Shown here one piece after another: positions 33,270 through 40,930 of a stretch of DNA of 42,375 nt. Location: NCBI RefSeq assembly GCF_022179225.1, contig NZ_BPQL01000055.1, positions 1-42,375 on the forward strand, given 5' to 3'. Position 1 is the first letter of the stretch; each line of letters opens with the position of its first letter. The stretch comes from Methylobacterium goesingense (lineage in GTDB: Bacteria > Pseudomonadota > Alphaproteobacteria > Rhizobiales > Beijerinckiaceae). Made by a program: the position numbers and the translations under genes. Below the pieces are notes generated by a model. It did not search any database and had not been told where the DNA came from. It worked only from the letters and a program-made list of their open reading frames with translations.

Positions 33270-33770
33270 TCACGCTGCTTTCCCCCTGGCACGCCACGTC
33301 TCGGCGGCTTTGTGTGCGAGGGCCACGACCTCCTCAATCCAGGCCGCGTCGGCGTTAGTGACACGGCCCGAGCGCTCGAACACCTTCAGACGATCCCGCT
33401 CGGCCTTTGTCAGGAAGCGGCCGCCGAAGGCCTTCGGCATCGTCCAGTCGAGGGTGAGCGCGTAGCTAGCAGCCCGGCACCAGGGCTCCACCCTTTGCGT
33501 GTCCCACAATCGCATCCCTGGCCTGCTGCAAGATGCTGAAGGATCACTGCCCGTGGAGGCGGGCGGCGGTGAGGAGCGCTTCGGCGTAGCCGTCTTGGAT
33601 GCTCCATGAGGCGAGGCTTGGATAGCGGCCGCGAGGGCATGCCAGTCGAGCCCTGCCGCAGCGAGCGTCCGGCCGATCGCGCGAGCCGTAGCGACCACCT
33701 CTCCATCATGGCCGCTGGCGAGACGGGGCAGAAGCTTGGCGAGTCGGTCTTGAATAGCGACCGGGATCAT
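33270..33770 (-). CDS. Hypothetical protein, last gene of the primase operon
   Basis: This 166-aa protein has an N-terminal helical part (IQDRLAKLLPRLASGHDGEV, AIGRTLAAAGLDWHALAAAI), the alphaproteobacterial phage-type LAxxLxRLAS start, then a serine/proline linker, then LTKAERDRLKVFERSGRVTN, a pattern seen in small phage hypotheticals. Its ATG overlaps the previous stop (ATGA). The function is unknown. Confidence 0.7.
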   Translation of the reverse strand: MIPVAIQDRLAKLLPRLASGHDGEVVATARAIGRTLAAAGLDWHALAAAIQASPHGASKTATPKRSSPPPASTGSDPSASCSRPGMRLWDTQRVEPWCRAASYALTLDWTMPKAFGGRFLTKAERDRLKVFERSGRVTNADAAWIEEVVALAHKAAETWRARGKAA

Positions 33771-34132
33771 GATCGCACCTGGCTTCTCGATGCATCGGGA
33801 GCAGCGCTTAGGATCTCCAGCACCATCGCTGCGGCTTCGCGCTGAATGATGGCCTGCAACGTTTTTCTGAACCCGCCGGAGGCATACTTCATCGGCTCGG
33901 GATAATGCTGGCGGATCTCGAAGAGGACGCTGCCGGCAATGGCAGCCCCTGCATCGCGAGCGGCCTTCTCGCAGGCATGGTGCGGGTTTCGGCAGGCCTC
34001 TCCCTTTCGGAAGAACCAACCGCACCGACACTTCGTGTGGCAGTCGCATCCGACGCGCGTGGAGATATCACAGACGACGCAGCGGAGATCGGCTTGGCCC
34101 AACAGGACGTCGATCGGGCGGTGGTTTTTCAT
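33767..34132 (-). CDS. Cysteine-rich zinc-finger-like protein
   Basis: This 121-aa protein has a dense Cys/His region near the N terminus: CVVCDIS, then CDCHTKCRCGWFFRKGEACR, then NPHHAC, enough for one or two zinc sites. The rest is helical. ATGA overlaps on both sides show translational coupling within the primase operon. A nucleic-acid-binding accessory role is likely but unproven. Confidence 0.7.
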   Translation of the reverse strand: MKNHRPIDVLLGQADLRCVVCDISTRVGCDCHTKCRCGWFFRKGEACRNPHHACEKAARDAGAAIAGSVLFEIRQHYPEPMKYASGGFRKTLQAIIQREAAAMVLEILSAAPDASRSQVRS

Positions 34133-34290
34133 GTGCAGGCCTTTCGGGCAGAGGCGGCAAGGCGGGCATCCGCTGCGCGGACGCCGACGTAGATCTTCGT
34201 CAGAGCACGCAGAGATCGGAGTCCAGCGCGCTGCTCAGCGGGGTCTATGCCCTCCGCGAAAGGCCCCCATTGATTGTGAGGTGAGATCAT
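34129..34290 (-). CDS. Small hypothetical protein between primase and zinc-finger genes
   Basis: This 53-aa frame reads MISPHNQWGPFAEGIDPAEQ and continues as a basic helical part ending AASARKACT. Its ATG overlaps the primase-helicase stop and its stop overlaps the next start, both as ATGA. This exact packing is the evidence that it is translated. Confidence 0.65.
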   Translation of the reverse strand: MISPHNQWGPFAEGIDPAEQRAGLRSLRALTKIYVGVRAADARLAASARKACT

Positions 34291-37200
34291 CGCTCGACCG
34301 TCTCCGCAGCGCGGGTGTGGCGGTTCGCAGCCTCGGCCGCTTTCATCATCGCGAGCCGCCCCGCGATCAGCGGCGGGAACCGGATCGGGACGCGGGGGTC
34401 GAAGCGCGCGACCGTGGCCTTGACCGGCGCCGGTCGGAAGGGCTCAGGCGGTGCCGCCGAGACGGTGCGGTAGCGGGCGACTAGTTCAGGGGCGTATTCG
34501 GCGGCTGGCCGCAGGGTAGCGGGGCCCTGCTGGTGACGCGCGCGGAGCCGAGCCTTGATGTCGGCGGCGAGTCGGTCGGCGTGCAGCGGTGGCGGGCTAG
34601 CGGGCGCAGCGTCGGGCTGCGCAGTCTCAGAGATATGGAAGGCGGCAAGCGGGCCGAGGCGGCTTTCCAGCCATGCCCGAGGGTCAGGAACAACGGCGGG
34701 GTCGAAGGCTCCGGTACGCCATTTCTGGCGGGCGCCGGGCCGCTGGTAGCGAAACCTCACACCGTGACGAAACCCTATATAAAAGTCTTCCTTATAGGGT
34801 TCTGTCACGGTGTGAATTTGACCCGCTGGGCGGCGACTCAGCCATTTCCGGGCGGCCTCTGGGGTCGGCCAGAGTTCGGGCCATGCGGCAGCCATATCGG
34901 CGCCGCTATCGAGAACGATGCCCTCAATCTGCATCTCGATCTCCTCCCCTGCGGGGTTCCAGGGCTCGGCTACGTCCACCGTCAGCGGCAGGACGACGTT
35001 GGCGATGATGTCGATGGCGAGGGGGGCGGCAGCGGTTCGGTTGACGCCACGGGCGCGGCCGATGGCCTGCATCAACTCGCCCTCGCAAATCTGCCAACGG
35101 CAGGCGTCCGCTACGGGATCGGGGTGGGTCTCGCACTCCATGCCGGCCACCGAGCCGTCACGGGTGCGCAGGCCCCGAACCGGCTTCGGATACCAGGGCT
35201 CTGCCTTCTCGATGTCCCGGCCAGTGATGGCGCCGGCCAGCGCCTCGACGGCAGCGGGAGCGGGCAGGGTGCGCCCGACGACGATCAGGCCCCGCACGTT
35301 GCGGTACTGGTCCAGGCCGGCGACGTTGTTGAAGTGCTCGGTGCTGATGCTAGCGGGTAGGCCGCTCCCCCGCAGCCATTCCGCGACGGCCTTCTGCGCG
35401 ATCACAAGGACGGGCACGCGACCTAGCTCCATGAAGCGGCGCAGGATCTCGCGTCGGACGGACCGTAGGTTCCGGTTGCCGGTGCCGTCCTCGTCGGGCT
35501 TCAGCTTGTTGGCCGAGGTCGGCGCGTCGGTGACGTAGCGGACGCGGGCGTGGGGCATGGCGGCTTCGATGGCCGGCGCCGGCTGAACCTGCGGGTAGAA
35601 CGCCTGTAGGATTTCGAGGCTGGGCAGTGTCGCATCGAGGATCAGCGTCGGGCAGTGCCAGTGCTTCGGGATGCTCTTGAGGCTGCGGGCCTTGGCAACC
35701 AACACGCGCCCGTCCTCGTCGTCACGGGTGTCGATGTAGAGCCGGCCGGAAACCTCGATCGTCTCATCATAGAGGACGCCACGGGCGGCGATCCAAAGGC
35801 CGATGAAGGCTTGCGCGTGCCGGGCCTGCTCGGCCGCCCTGGCGGCAATCCGGCGCTCGGGCCGGGACATGCCGGGGTAAATCGCAACCTTGTCCTTGAG
35901 CTTCCATTCGGCCGAGATGGCGGCGGTGCAGCGGTCAACGTCCAGGCCCTCGGCCACGAGGTCGGTGCGGCGCACGCCGCCTGGCTGTCCCTGCCGCTTC
36001 AGGGCTCGTGCGAGTTGGGCGCGGTACACCTCGACATCGTTCGCCAGGTAGTCCTGTGCGGCCCCCTTCGAATCCACCGCCGATCCGATCTCATCGAGGG
36101 TAAGCCCGCGCTTCGGGATGCGGATGCCGGTCTGCCAGAACCCTTCGTCCACGATCACGAATTCGACCTTGCCGAGGGCGGTCCCGGCGCTGAAGAGGAG
36201 TTGGTGCGCGACGATCCAGACCTCGGGCTGGGTCGTGACCTGGGCCTGATAGGAGCACGTCCCGTAGAACTGGCACTGCGCTTCGGTGCCGTCGTCCAGC
36301 TTCGCCCGGCAGCACATCTTAGTCACGGACGAGCCGCCCCCCATGCTCAGGGCGATGCTGACGGCTTCCAGGTCGTCGCACATGGTTTCGCCCGGTCGGC
36401 TCGGATCGTCGGCCTGCCTGCCCCGGAACACACGAGCCGAAACGCCCTGCTCCGCGAACTGCGCCTCGATCTCGTCGCCCAGGCGGTGCGTCGGGACCGC
36501 GTACAGGATCGGCTTGGCCGGGGTGCCGCTGTCGCGCCGGCCGATGACGTAGGCCGCGACGGCGCGGGCTGTGGCGCGGGTCTTTCCGACGCCGGTCGTG
36601 ACGGCGAGGGCTTGAACCGGGGGGTCGGCCTCAGGGTCGCCCGCGAGCCGGTACGCCTCGGCCGTCTCGATGAAGTGCTGCACCCCGGCTTGAACTGCGC
36701 GGCGCGCCTCCTCGATAGGGCTCGATCCATCGGCGTAGGCGGGCGTTGTGGCGGCCTCCTGAACCGCGTCGGTGTTCGTCGCCACCTTCTCCCACGCACG
36801 ATCGATCTCGCGCGCGAGGCGGTCATACGGCTCCAGATATTTGCCGCCGCACCCTTCCGGGTACTGGCGCATCAGGACCTCAAGATCGTCCTGCATCAGG
36901 CCGTCTTTGAAGGCGAAGGCCACGGCGGCATAGAACCGGGACGAGCGGTCGCCCCCGATCTCGGACACCACGTCTTCGACGCGGGGGCTGGTGATCCCGC
37001 TGGCGCCGGCCGCGCGTTCGCGGCGCTCGACCTGGGGCTTCGGCTGACTTGGGAACGCGGCCTGTAGCTCGGCCGCTGACCACACCTTACCGTCCAGGCT
37101 GACGATGCTGGTTGCCACCGCCGTGCGGCCTCGGGCGAGCTTGAGCCGCCCCGGATAGTTCGGGGTGCCAGGGATGCGATAAGGCTGCGTGATGACGCCC

Positions 37201-37697
37201 GACGCGGAGTCGGCGCCACCCTGCGCCCGGATCGCGGCGCCAAGCTCCTGGGCCTGCTGCGCGCCCAACGGGCGGTCCAGCAAGAGCCAGTGGTGAGCGT
37301 TGCCGGGGCTGGTCTCGATGACGAACGACGGCTCGACGCTGAGCCGCCCGGCCTTACCCTTGTCGGCGTCGGCGTCGTTCACGAGGCCGAATACGCCCAC
37401 GGTGTCGGCGATGCCGCCCCGCTTGCCGCGCTTGACCCCGCTCTGCACGGTGCGGGCCTCGACGTAGACGTTATGTCCGCTCTCGGCCTGCCGGATGGCC
37501 TCGGCCACCATGTAGTTCACCTCCCCGATTTTAAACGGGAAGGTCAGCGTCGCTTCGCTAGCCGGATGGATAGCGACAAGCTGCATCAGGCCGGGGTCGT
37601 GGTAGCCCGCGAAGGCTGCCGCGACGTGGAAGTTCAGCCGCTCCGCGAAGGCACGAACGGCGATGGGGTCGGGGGCGAGCGTGGTCCCCTCGCTCAT
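34287..37697 (-). CDS. Primase-helicase with DinG/XPD-like Cys cluster
   Basis: This protein has 1136 aa. The N-terminal part (about 1-330) resembles RepB-type plasmid primases (FVIETSPGNAHHWLLLDRPL, PYRIPGTPNYPGR). A superfamily 2-like helicase follows: Walker A TTGVGKTRATA near 370, a cysteine group (MCCRAKLDDGTEAQCQFYGT, then CSYQ) before VWIVAHQLLFSA, and Walker B FVIVDEGF near 515. The order Walker A, Cys cluster, NH-LL-like motif, Walker B is that of Fe-S helicases such as DinG and XPD. The ATG at 37697 overlaps the previous stop (ATGA); a longer frame is rejected. It probably primes and unwinds plasmid DNA. A large palindrome interrupts the C-terminal third in frame. Confidence 0.8.
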   Translation of the reverse strand: MSEGTTLAPDPIAVRAFAERLNFHVAAAFAGYHDPGLMQLVAIHPASEATLTFPFKIGEVNYMVAEAIRQAESGHNVYVEARTVQSGVKRGKRGGIADTVGVFGLVNDADADKGKAGRLSVEPSFVIETSPGNAHHWLLLDRPLGAQQAQELGAAIRAQGGADSASGVITQPYRIPGTPNYPGRLKLARGRTAVATSIVSLDGKVWSAAELQAAFPSQPKPQVERRERAAGASGITSPRVEDVVSEIGGDRSSRFYAAVAFAFKDGLMQDDLEVLMRQYPEGCGGKYLEPYDRLAREIDRAWEKVATNTDAVQEAATTPAYADGSSPIEEARRAVQAGVQHFIETAEAYRLAGDPEADPPVQALAVTTGVGKTRATARAVAAYVIGRRDSGTPAKPILYAVPTHRLGDEIEAQFAEQGVSARVFRGRQADDPSRPGETMCDDLEAVSIALSMGGGSSVTKMCCRAKLDDGTEAQCQFYGTCSYQAQVTTQPEVWIVAHQLLFSAGTALGKVEFVIVDEGFWQTGIRIPKRGLTLDEIGSAVDSKGAAQDYLANDVEVYRAQLARALKRQGQPGGVRRTDLVAEGLDVDRCTAAISAEWKLKDKVAIYPGMSRPERRIAARAAEQARHAQAFIGLWIAARGVLYDETIEVSGRLYIDTRDDEDGRVLVAKARSLKSIPKHWHCPTLILDATLPSLEILQAFYPQVQPAPAIEAAMPHARVRYVTDAPTSANKLKPDEDGTGNRNLRSVRREILRRFMELGRVPVLVIAQKAVAEWLRGSGLPASISTEHFNNVAGLDQYRNVRGLIVVGRTLPAPAAVEALAGAITGRDIEKAEPWYPKPVRGLRTRDGSVAGMECETHPDPVADACRWQICEGELMQAIGRARGVNRTAAAPLAIDIIANVVLPLTVDVAEPWNPAGEEIEMQIEGIVLDSGADMAAAWPELWPTPEAARKWLSRRPAGQIHTVTEPYKEDFYIGFRHGVRFRYQRPGARQKWRTGAFDPAVVPDPRAWLESRLGPLAAFHISETAQPDAAPASPPPLHADRLAADIKARLRARHQQGPATLRPAAEYAPELVARYRTVSAAPPEPFRPAPVKATVARFDPRVPIRFPPLIAGRLAMMKAAEAANRHTRAAETVER
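34757..34815. repeat. Large palindrome inside the primase-helicase gene
   Basis: Two 23-base arms (34757-34779 and 34793-34815) are inverted repeats with 21 of 23 positions matching around a 13-base loop. The sequence is AT-rich inside a GC-rich gene and is translated in frame as HTVTEPYKEDFYIGFRHGV. It looks like an inserted palindromic element or a functional hairpin. Confidence 0.85.
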
Positions 37698-37942
37698 GCA
37701 ACGCCCGGCCCTTCGGTGAGCGACCATTCCCTCGTGATCGGGTCGAGCTCGATGACGACCGGTGAGGGAATGCCCTCGATCCGGCACACCCTGGCTGCGG
37801 TGCTCACGGCAACCCGCTTGTCGCTGTAGGTGCCGAGACGCTGGTTACGCTTGCCCTTCCTGATGAGCAGGACCGTCCAGGCGCCGAAGTTCGGGAAGAC
37901 GCGGACGAGGCGCACGGGAGCGAACGGGACGATCTGGCCCAT
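37694..37942 (-). CDS. Small hypothetical protein
   Basis: This 82-aa beta-rich protein (RLVRVFPNFGAWTVLLIRKG, TYSDKRVAVSTAARVCRIEG) starts two bases after the previous stop, and its stop overlaps the primase-helicase start. It may be a small partner of the primase. It has no recognised domain. Confidence 0.68.
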   Translation of the reverse strand: MGQIVPFAPVRLVRVFPNFGAWTVLLIRKGKRNQRLGTYSDKRVAVSTAARVCRIEGIPSPVVIELDPITREWSLTEGPGVA

Positions 37943-37944
37943 GG

Positions 37945-38229
37945 TCAGACCTCCTGCTGCCCGCGCGCCCGGCGGTTCTCGTTGACGAGTCCCAGGCGCC
38001 GCGCGGCGTACCAGTCGGTATCCTCGAAAGGCTCGCCCGAGCGCAGGCACCGTTCGGTCAGAACCATGCGGAAGCCGTCGCTCAGGCGGACGATAGTGAT
38101 CCAGTCGGGCGGGTAGTGGTCGCGTTGGGGCAGGTCGCCGAGGCGGCTACACCGGACGCGGAACCGGCGCAGGCTGTTATCGAGCGCCCATTCCCGATCG
38201 TCGCCGAAAAGCTCGTGGAACGCCTTCAT
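37945..38229 (-). CDS. Small hypothetical protein
   Basis: This 94-aa protein (MKAFHELFGDDREWALDNSL, FRVRCSRLGDLPQRDHYPPD, WITIVRLSDGFRMVLTERC) has its start fixed by an ATGA overlap with the upstream gene. Its compact beta-rich character suggests a small folded domain. The function is unknown. Confidence 0.68.
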   Translation of the reverse strand: MKAFHELFGDDREWALDNSLRRFRVRCSRLGDLPQRDHYPPDWITIVRLSDGFRMVLTERCLRSGEPFEDTDWYAARRLGLVNENRRARGQQEV

Positions 38230-38489
38230 CCGCGCGTCCCTCCCTTGCGAGAGGAGGCAGTCAGTTCCGAGAGTAATTCGGCGGCGGTCCCGACACATGC
38301 AGCAGCGGATCGCACGGCGTAGGACAGGCCGCGCAGGTCTCGCATCTCCGCGAACCGCCCTGCGGTGTCGGCATAGTTCGCAGCAGCGTGCATGGCCTCG
38401 CCGATCGCGTCAGCGATGGGACCGTTCAGGTCGGGCGCGCGGGGCACTGCCGGCGCTGGGTCCGAGGAGGCGTGCGGGGCGGCGCTCAA
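38226..38489 (-). CDS. Small helical hypothetical protein
   Basis: This 87-aa protein has a proline-rich start and one long helical region (IADAIGEAMHAAANYADTAG, LRGLSYAVRSAAACVGTAAE). ATGA overlaps link it to both neighbours. The function is unknown. Confidence 0.65.
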   Translation of the reverse strand: MSAAPHASSDPAPAVPRAPDLNGPIADAIGEAMHAAANYADTAGRFAEMRDLRGLSYAVRSAAACVGTAAELLSELTASSRKGGTRG

Positions 38490-38683
38490 ACGCGACGCTC
38501 CAGTTTCTCGCTCACCCCGTAGGCCAAGGCAGCGATCTGGCTGGCCACCTCGGGGCTGTAGGCGAAACGGGTTTGCAGCCGCCGAGCGCGAAGCTCCTCG
38601 GGCTGTGGGCCGTCGTGGGACGGCATCGGGATGACGGATTTCGATTGCCCAACGGAGCGCTGGGGAGTATAGGTCAGGTGCAT
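38486..38683 (-). CDS. Small hypothetical protein, first gene of the primase operon
   Basis: This 65-aa protein (MHLTYTPQRSVGQSKSVIPM, then FAYSPEVASQIAALAYGVSE) starts at the ATG with AGGAAG 9 bases upstream. It is the promoter-proximal gene of eight tightly packed genes. The function is unknown. Confidence 0.62.
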   Translation of the reverse strand: MHLTYTPQRSVGQSKSVIPMPSHDGPQPEELRARRLQTRFAYSPEVASQIAALAYGVSEKLERRV

Positions 38684-38699
38684 CAACTGAGACTTCCTG

Positions 38700-38731
38700 A
38701 CCCCGGCGCGCTGCGAACGCGACCGGGGTTT
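38700..38731 (+). terminator. Possible hairpin or terminator
   Basis: ACCCCGG (38700-38706) and CCGGGGT (38723-38729) form a hairpin followed by TTT on the plus strand. No plus-strand gene ends here, so it may instead lie in the leader of the leftward primase operon as a regulatory hairpin. Confidence 0.3.
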
Positions 38732-38788
38732 CTCATGCCCGATAGGGCGCTTCAGGAGCCGGCGGGCCGATCCCGCCAGCGGCGGAAT

Positions 38789-39007
38789 TCAGTCGGCAGT
38801 GGCCGCCAGGGCCTGGGTGGCCGGCAGCGCCAGCATCTCGCGAAGCTTCGAGGTCGGGACACGAAACTTGCCGCCTATTTTTATGGACGGGATGTCTCCG
38901 GCTTCGCGAGCCCGGTAGGCCGCCGCTTTGCCAATCCCCAAAACTCGTCCGGCCAGAACCACATCAACCGTTGGCTTGGTCAGGACTTCCAGTATGTCGT
39001 CCCTCAT
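38789..39007 (-). CDS. Excisionase-family helix-turn-helix protein
   Basis: This 72-aa protein has a helix-turn-helix of the Xis/AlpA type (VVLAGRVLGIGKAAAYRARE, AGDIPSIKIGGKFRVPTSKL). The ATG at 39007 has AAAGG 7 bases upstream; an earlier ATG at 39034 lies inside the operator repeats and is less likely. It faces the Arc-like gene at 39123 across a shared operator. No integrase is present, so transcription control of the adjacent operon is the likely role. Confidence 0.8.
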   Translation of the reverse strand: MRDDILEVLTKPTVDVVLAGRVLGIGKAAAYRAREAGDIPSIKIGGKFRVPTSKLREMLALPATQALAATAD

Positions 39008-39029
39008 CCTCCAACCTTTCATCAATGAA

Positions 39030-39099
39030 ATCATTGCGGAAAGTGATGATAGGGAACGAGGCGCTTGTCAAGATACCGCAATGATCCTATTGCGGAAAG
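39030..39099. promoter_or_regulatory. Operator cluster between divergent regulators
   Basis: ATCATTGCGG (39030-39039) and CCGCAATGAT (39076-39085) are a perfect 10-base inverted repeat, and ATTGCGGAAAG occurs twice (39033-39043 and 39089-39099). The cluster covers the promoter region of both the excisionase-like and the Arc-like gene. It is the probable binding site of one of them. Confidence 0.65.
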
Positions 39100-39122
39100 A
39101 GAAGGGGCTTTGGAGATAGGCA

Positions 39123-39578
39123 ATGACGCAGGGGGGCAGGGATGACAGGAAGCGGATTGGCCGACCGCTGAAGAACCCTGAGCAGGGCAAGCGATTAAAT
39201 GTCATGTTCCGCCTCGGTGAGGCACGTAAAGATCAACTGATGCAAGCTGCCGAAATTTCTGGACGCTCTATGAGCGAAGAAATAGAAAAAAGGATTGAAG
39301 AGTCGTTCGTAATATCATGTATAGATAACTATCTAGAGTGGGAAAGAGAAAACTTTTCTGCTCAGTCGGAGCTTCGCCGCTTGGAGGGTATGTGTGGCGG
39401 CCGCGAGAACTTTGAGTTTAGCTGGTTCATTGGTGAAAAGCTGAGGGGGATTAGGATGAAGCTTGGCATCAAGGCAGACACGCCCATCAACGATGTGCCT
39501 GAGCAGGACCGTCGCCGGATGATGGAGGAGTTGATTACGGCTCTGCCTCTCCGCTTCGGTGTCTTCGACACGGAGTAG
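39123..39578 (+). CDS. Arc-like ribbon-helix-helix protein
   Basis: This 151-aa protein has an N-terminal Arc-type RHH domain (GKRLNVMFRLGEARKDQLMQ, AAEISGRSMSEEIEKRIEES) followed by a C-terminal region unlike Arc (NYLEWERENFSAQSELRRLE, FSWFIGEKLRGIRMKLGIKA). GGAG precedes the ATG. The base composition at 39260-39350 is more AT-rich than its neighbours. It probably binds the repeats just upstream. Confidence 0.8.
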   Translation: MTQGGRDDRKRIGRPLKNPEQGKRLNVMFRLGEARKDQLMQAAEISGRSMSEEIEKRIEESFVISCIDNYLEWERENFSAQSELRRLEGMCGGRENFEFSWFIGEKLRGIRMKLGIKADTPINDVPEQDRRRMMEELITALPLRFGVFDTE

Positions 39579-39651
39579 TCGTAGAAGTCTGCGACGCCGG
39601 GACCTACAGGTGCCCGCACAGTCCGCACCAGTCTACGCGCGCGTGCGCCTG

Positions 39652-39885
39652 TCACGAGAGATCCGATAAGAAGGCTCGCGCATTCGCCAGCGTCTCTCTG
39701 GCCATACGCCGCGTGGCCACCGCCTCGGCGACATAGAGGCCCGTCCGATACGCCCCGTTCCGCTCACCCCTCGGCGCGCCGCTTCCTCGGGCGCCGCCGT
39801 GCATCCGGCACCTGGCCTTCCCGTTCACGGCCGGCGACTGGCACGGGGTCCCGGCTCGGGTCTTCGCGCAGCACCGCTGTGCCAT
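39652..39885 (-). CDS. HGGxxxG-motif protein
   Basis: This 77-aa protein starts MAQRCCAKTRAGTPCQSPAV and continues with CRMHGGARGSGAPRGERNGA, the cysteine/HGG signature of a small, common alphaproteobacterial mobile-element family with a probable zinc site. The start at 39885 matches the family N terminus; an upstream ATG at 39921 is possible. It overlaps the 3' end of the next gene in another frame by 122 bases. The function is unknown. Confidence 0.8.
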   Translation of the reverse strand: MAQRCCAKTRAGTPCQSPAVNGKARCRMHGGARGSGAPRGERNGAYRTGLYVAEAVATRRMARETLANARAFLSDLS

Positions 39886-40585
39886 CCGAAAGGGCGAAGG
39901 CTGCCGGTCCAGTGAGTGCATGAGGTTGGTTTCCGTTTTCGAGGAGCCCCCCACCCTTGCCGGTGGTGACGTTGCCGACGATCGCCTGACCGCCCTGGTA
40001 GACGTGCACGTGCTTGACGCGAACCTTCTGCTCACCACCACGACGAAGCTTTGCCAGGGCCTCGATCTGCGCCGTGTATGTCCGCAGGAGCTTCACCGCG
40101 AGGGTGCCATATCGCTCCAGATGGTCGGTGCCGTTCGCCTGCTTGGCACGGGACAGCATGTCCATCGCGACCGAGTGGGTGCCCACCATCTGGACCGCCA
40201 GCATGGCCTCATGCTCGTTCTGGGGCTCGATCCCGGCGACGGCGGCGATCCCAGCGTTCATGTTGTTCGGAGAGGGTAGCTTCTCGCCATGGTTCCGCAC
40301 GATGTCGCCGATGTCGGCAGAGGCACGGCGGGCGAACTCCTCGGACACGGTCCCGAAGGTGGCCCGTTCCTGAGCCATGAAGCCACCGGGGTTGTCGTGG
40401 GGGATCTTGATCTTGATGTCGCCCCCTTCCATCCTCGATATCTCGTAGGCGAGGGGCTGTGTTCGGTTCCGGCAATAAGCGACAGCCTTGTCTATCGCGG
40501 CCGCCTCCTGTTTCGTTGGTTGCCGCTTCTGATATTTTGAGGCAGGCGCCTGCTCTGACTCCTGATCGAGTTCGCGTCTGCTCAA
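39764..40585 (-). CDS. Mobile-element hypothetical protein (273 aa)
   Basis: This protein resembles a family found next to HGG-motif genes in Rhizobiales phages and islands: NEHEAMLAVQMVGTHSVAMD, KLLRTYTAQIEALAKLRRGG, then EQKVRVKHVHVYQGGQAIVG. The start is TTG at 40585 with GGAGAA seven bases upstream. Its last 40 residues are encoded inside the HGG gene in another frame and look unconstrained. The function is unknown; the pair often sits near phage packaging genes. Confidence 0.75.
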   Translation of the reverse strand: MSRRELDQESEQAPASKYQKRQPTKQEAAAIDKAVAYCRNRTQPLAYEISRMEGGDIKIKIPHDNPGGFMAQERATFGTVSEEFARRASADIGDIVRNHGEKLPSPNNMNAGIAAVAGIEPQNEHEAMLAVQMVGTHSVAMDMLSRAKQANGTDHLERYGTLAVKLLRTYTAQIEALAKLRRGGEQKVRVKHVHVYQGGQAIVGNVTTGKGGGLLENGNQPHALTGPAAFALSDGTAVLREDPSRDPVPVAGREREGQVPDARRRPRKRRAEG

Positions 40586-40728
40586 AACAAGCTTCTCCCG
40601 AACGAAGGTTATCCCGTTGCGGTCGAGAGTATACGGTATGAAACTGCGAAAAGTAACCTCGGTTCAATCAAATACTAGTCCAGGGCATGATAACTCCCGG
40701 TTATCAGCCCATCCCGGTCCGGACCCCG

Positions 40729-40840
40729 TCAGAAGTCCAGGGCGCGGCCCTTCTTGGCGTCGCGGCGCCCGGTCCACTTGCCCCAGGAGAAGGGGGTCTG
40801 CTTCTTGGCCGTCAGGTCGCGGATTGTAAATCCGCAGCAG
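40729..40840 (-). pseudogene. 3' remnant of an unidentified gene
   Basis: A short minus-strand frame ends with DLTAKKQTPFSWGKWTGRRD and then AKKGRALDF before a TGA. It has coding-like GC-rich third positions but no start. The frame stays open only to 40908, and the protein-like character stops near 40840. It appears to be the truncated end of a gene lost by deletion or recombination. I do not recognise the family. Confidence 0.45.
40819..40835. repeat. Palindrome resembling a tRNA anticodon arm
   Basis: GCGGATTGTAAATCCGC has perfect 7-base arms around GTA. As a 5-bp stem with a 7-base loop it matches a tRNA-Tyr (GTA) anticodon arm. No D arm, T arm or acceptor stem is present, so it is not a tRNA gene. 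It lies at the edge of the gene remnant and may be an old attachment-site scar. Confidence 0.35.
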
Positions 40841-40930
40841 GTGGCTAGCGGGTTAGCGAATGAAACTGAGCGTGAGTCTACCTTTGGACACGCGATGTTG
40901 AAGCGGCCTCAGGAGTAGCTTCGTTATCGC

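Noticed and set aside
35655..37067. 470-aa rightward frame opposite the primase-helicase
   Set aside because: It is antisense to clear helicase motifs, with no ribosome site and no recognisable domain.
40819..40835. tRNA-Tyr gene
   Set aside because: Only an anticodon-arm-like hairpin is present; D arm, T arm and acceptor stem are missing on both strands. No other tRNA was recognised in the window.
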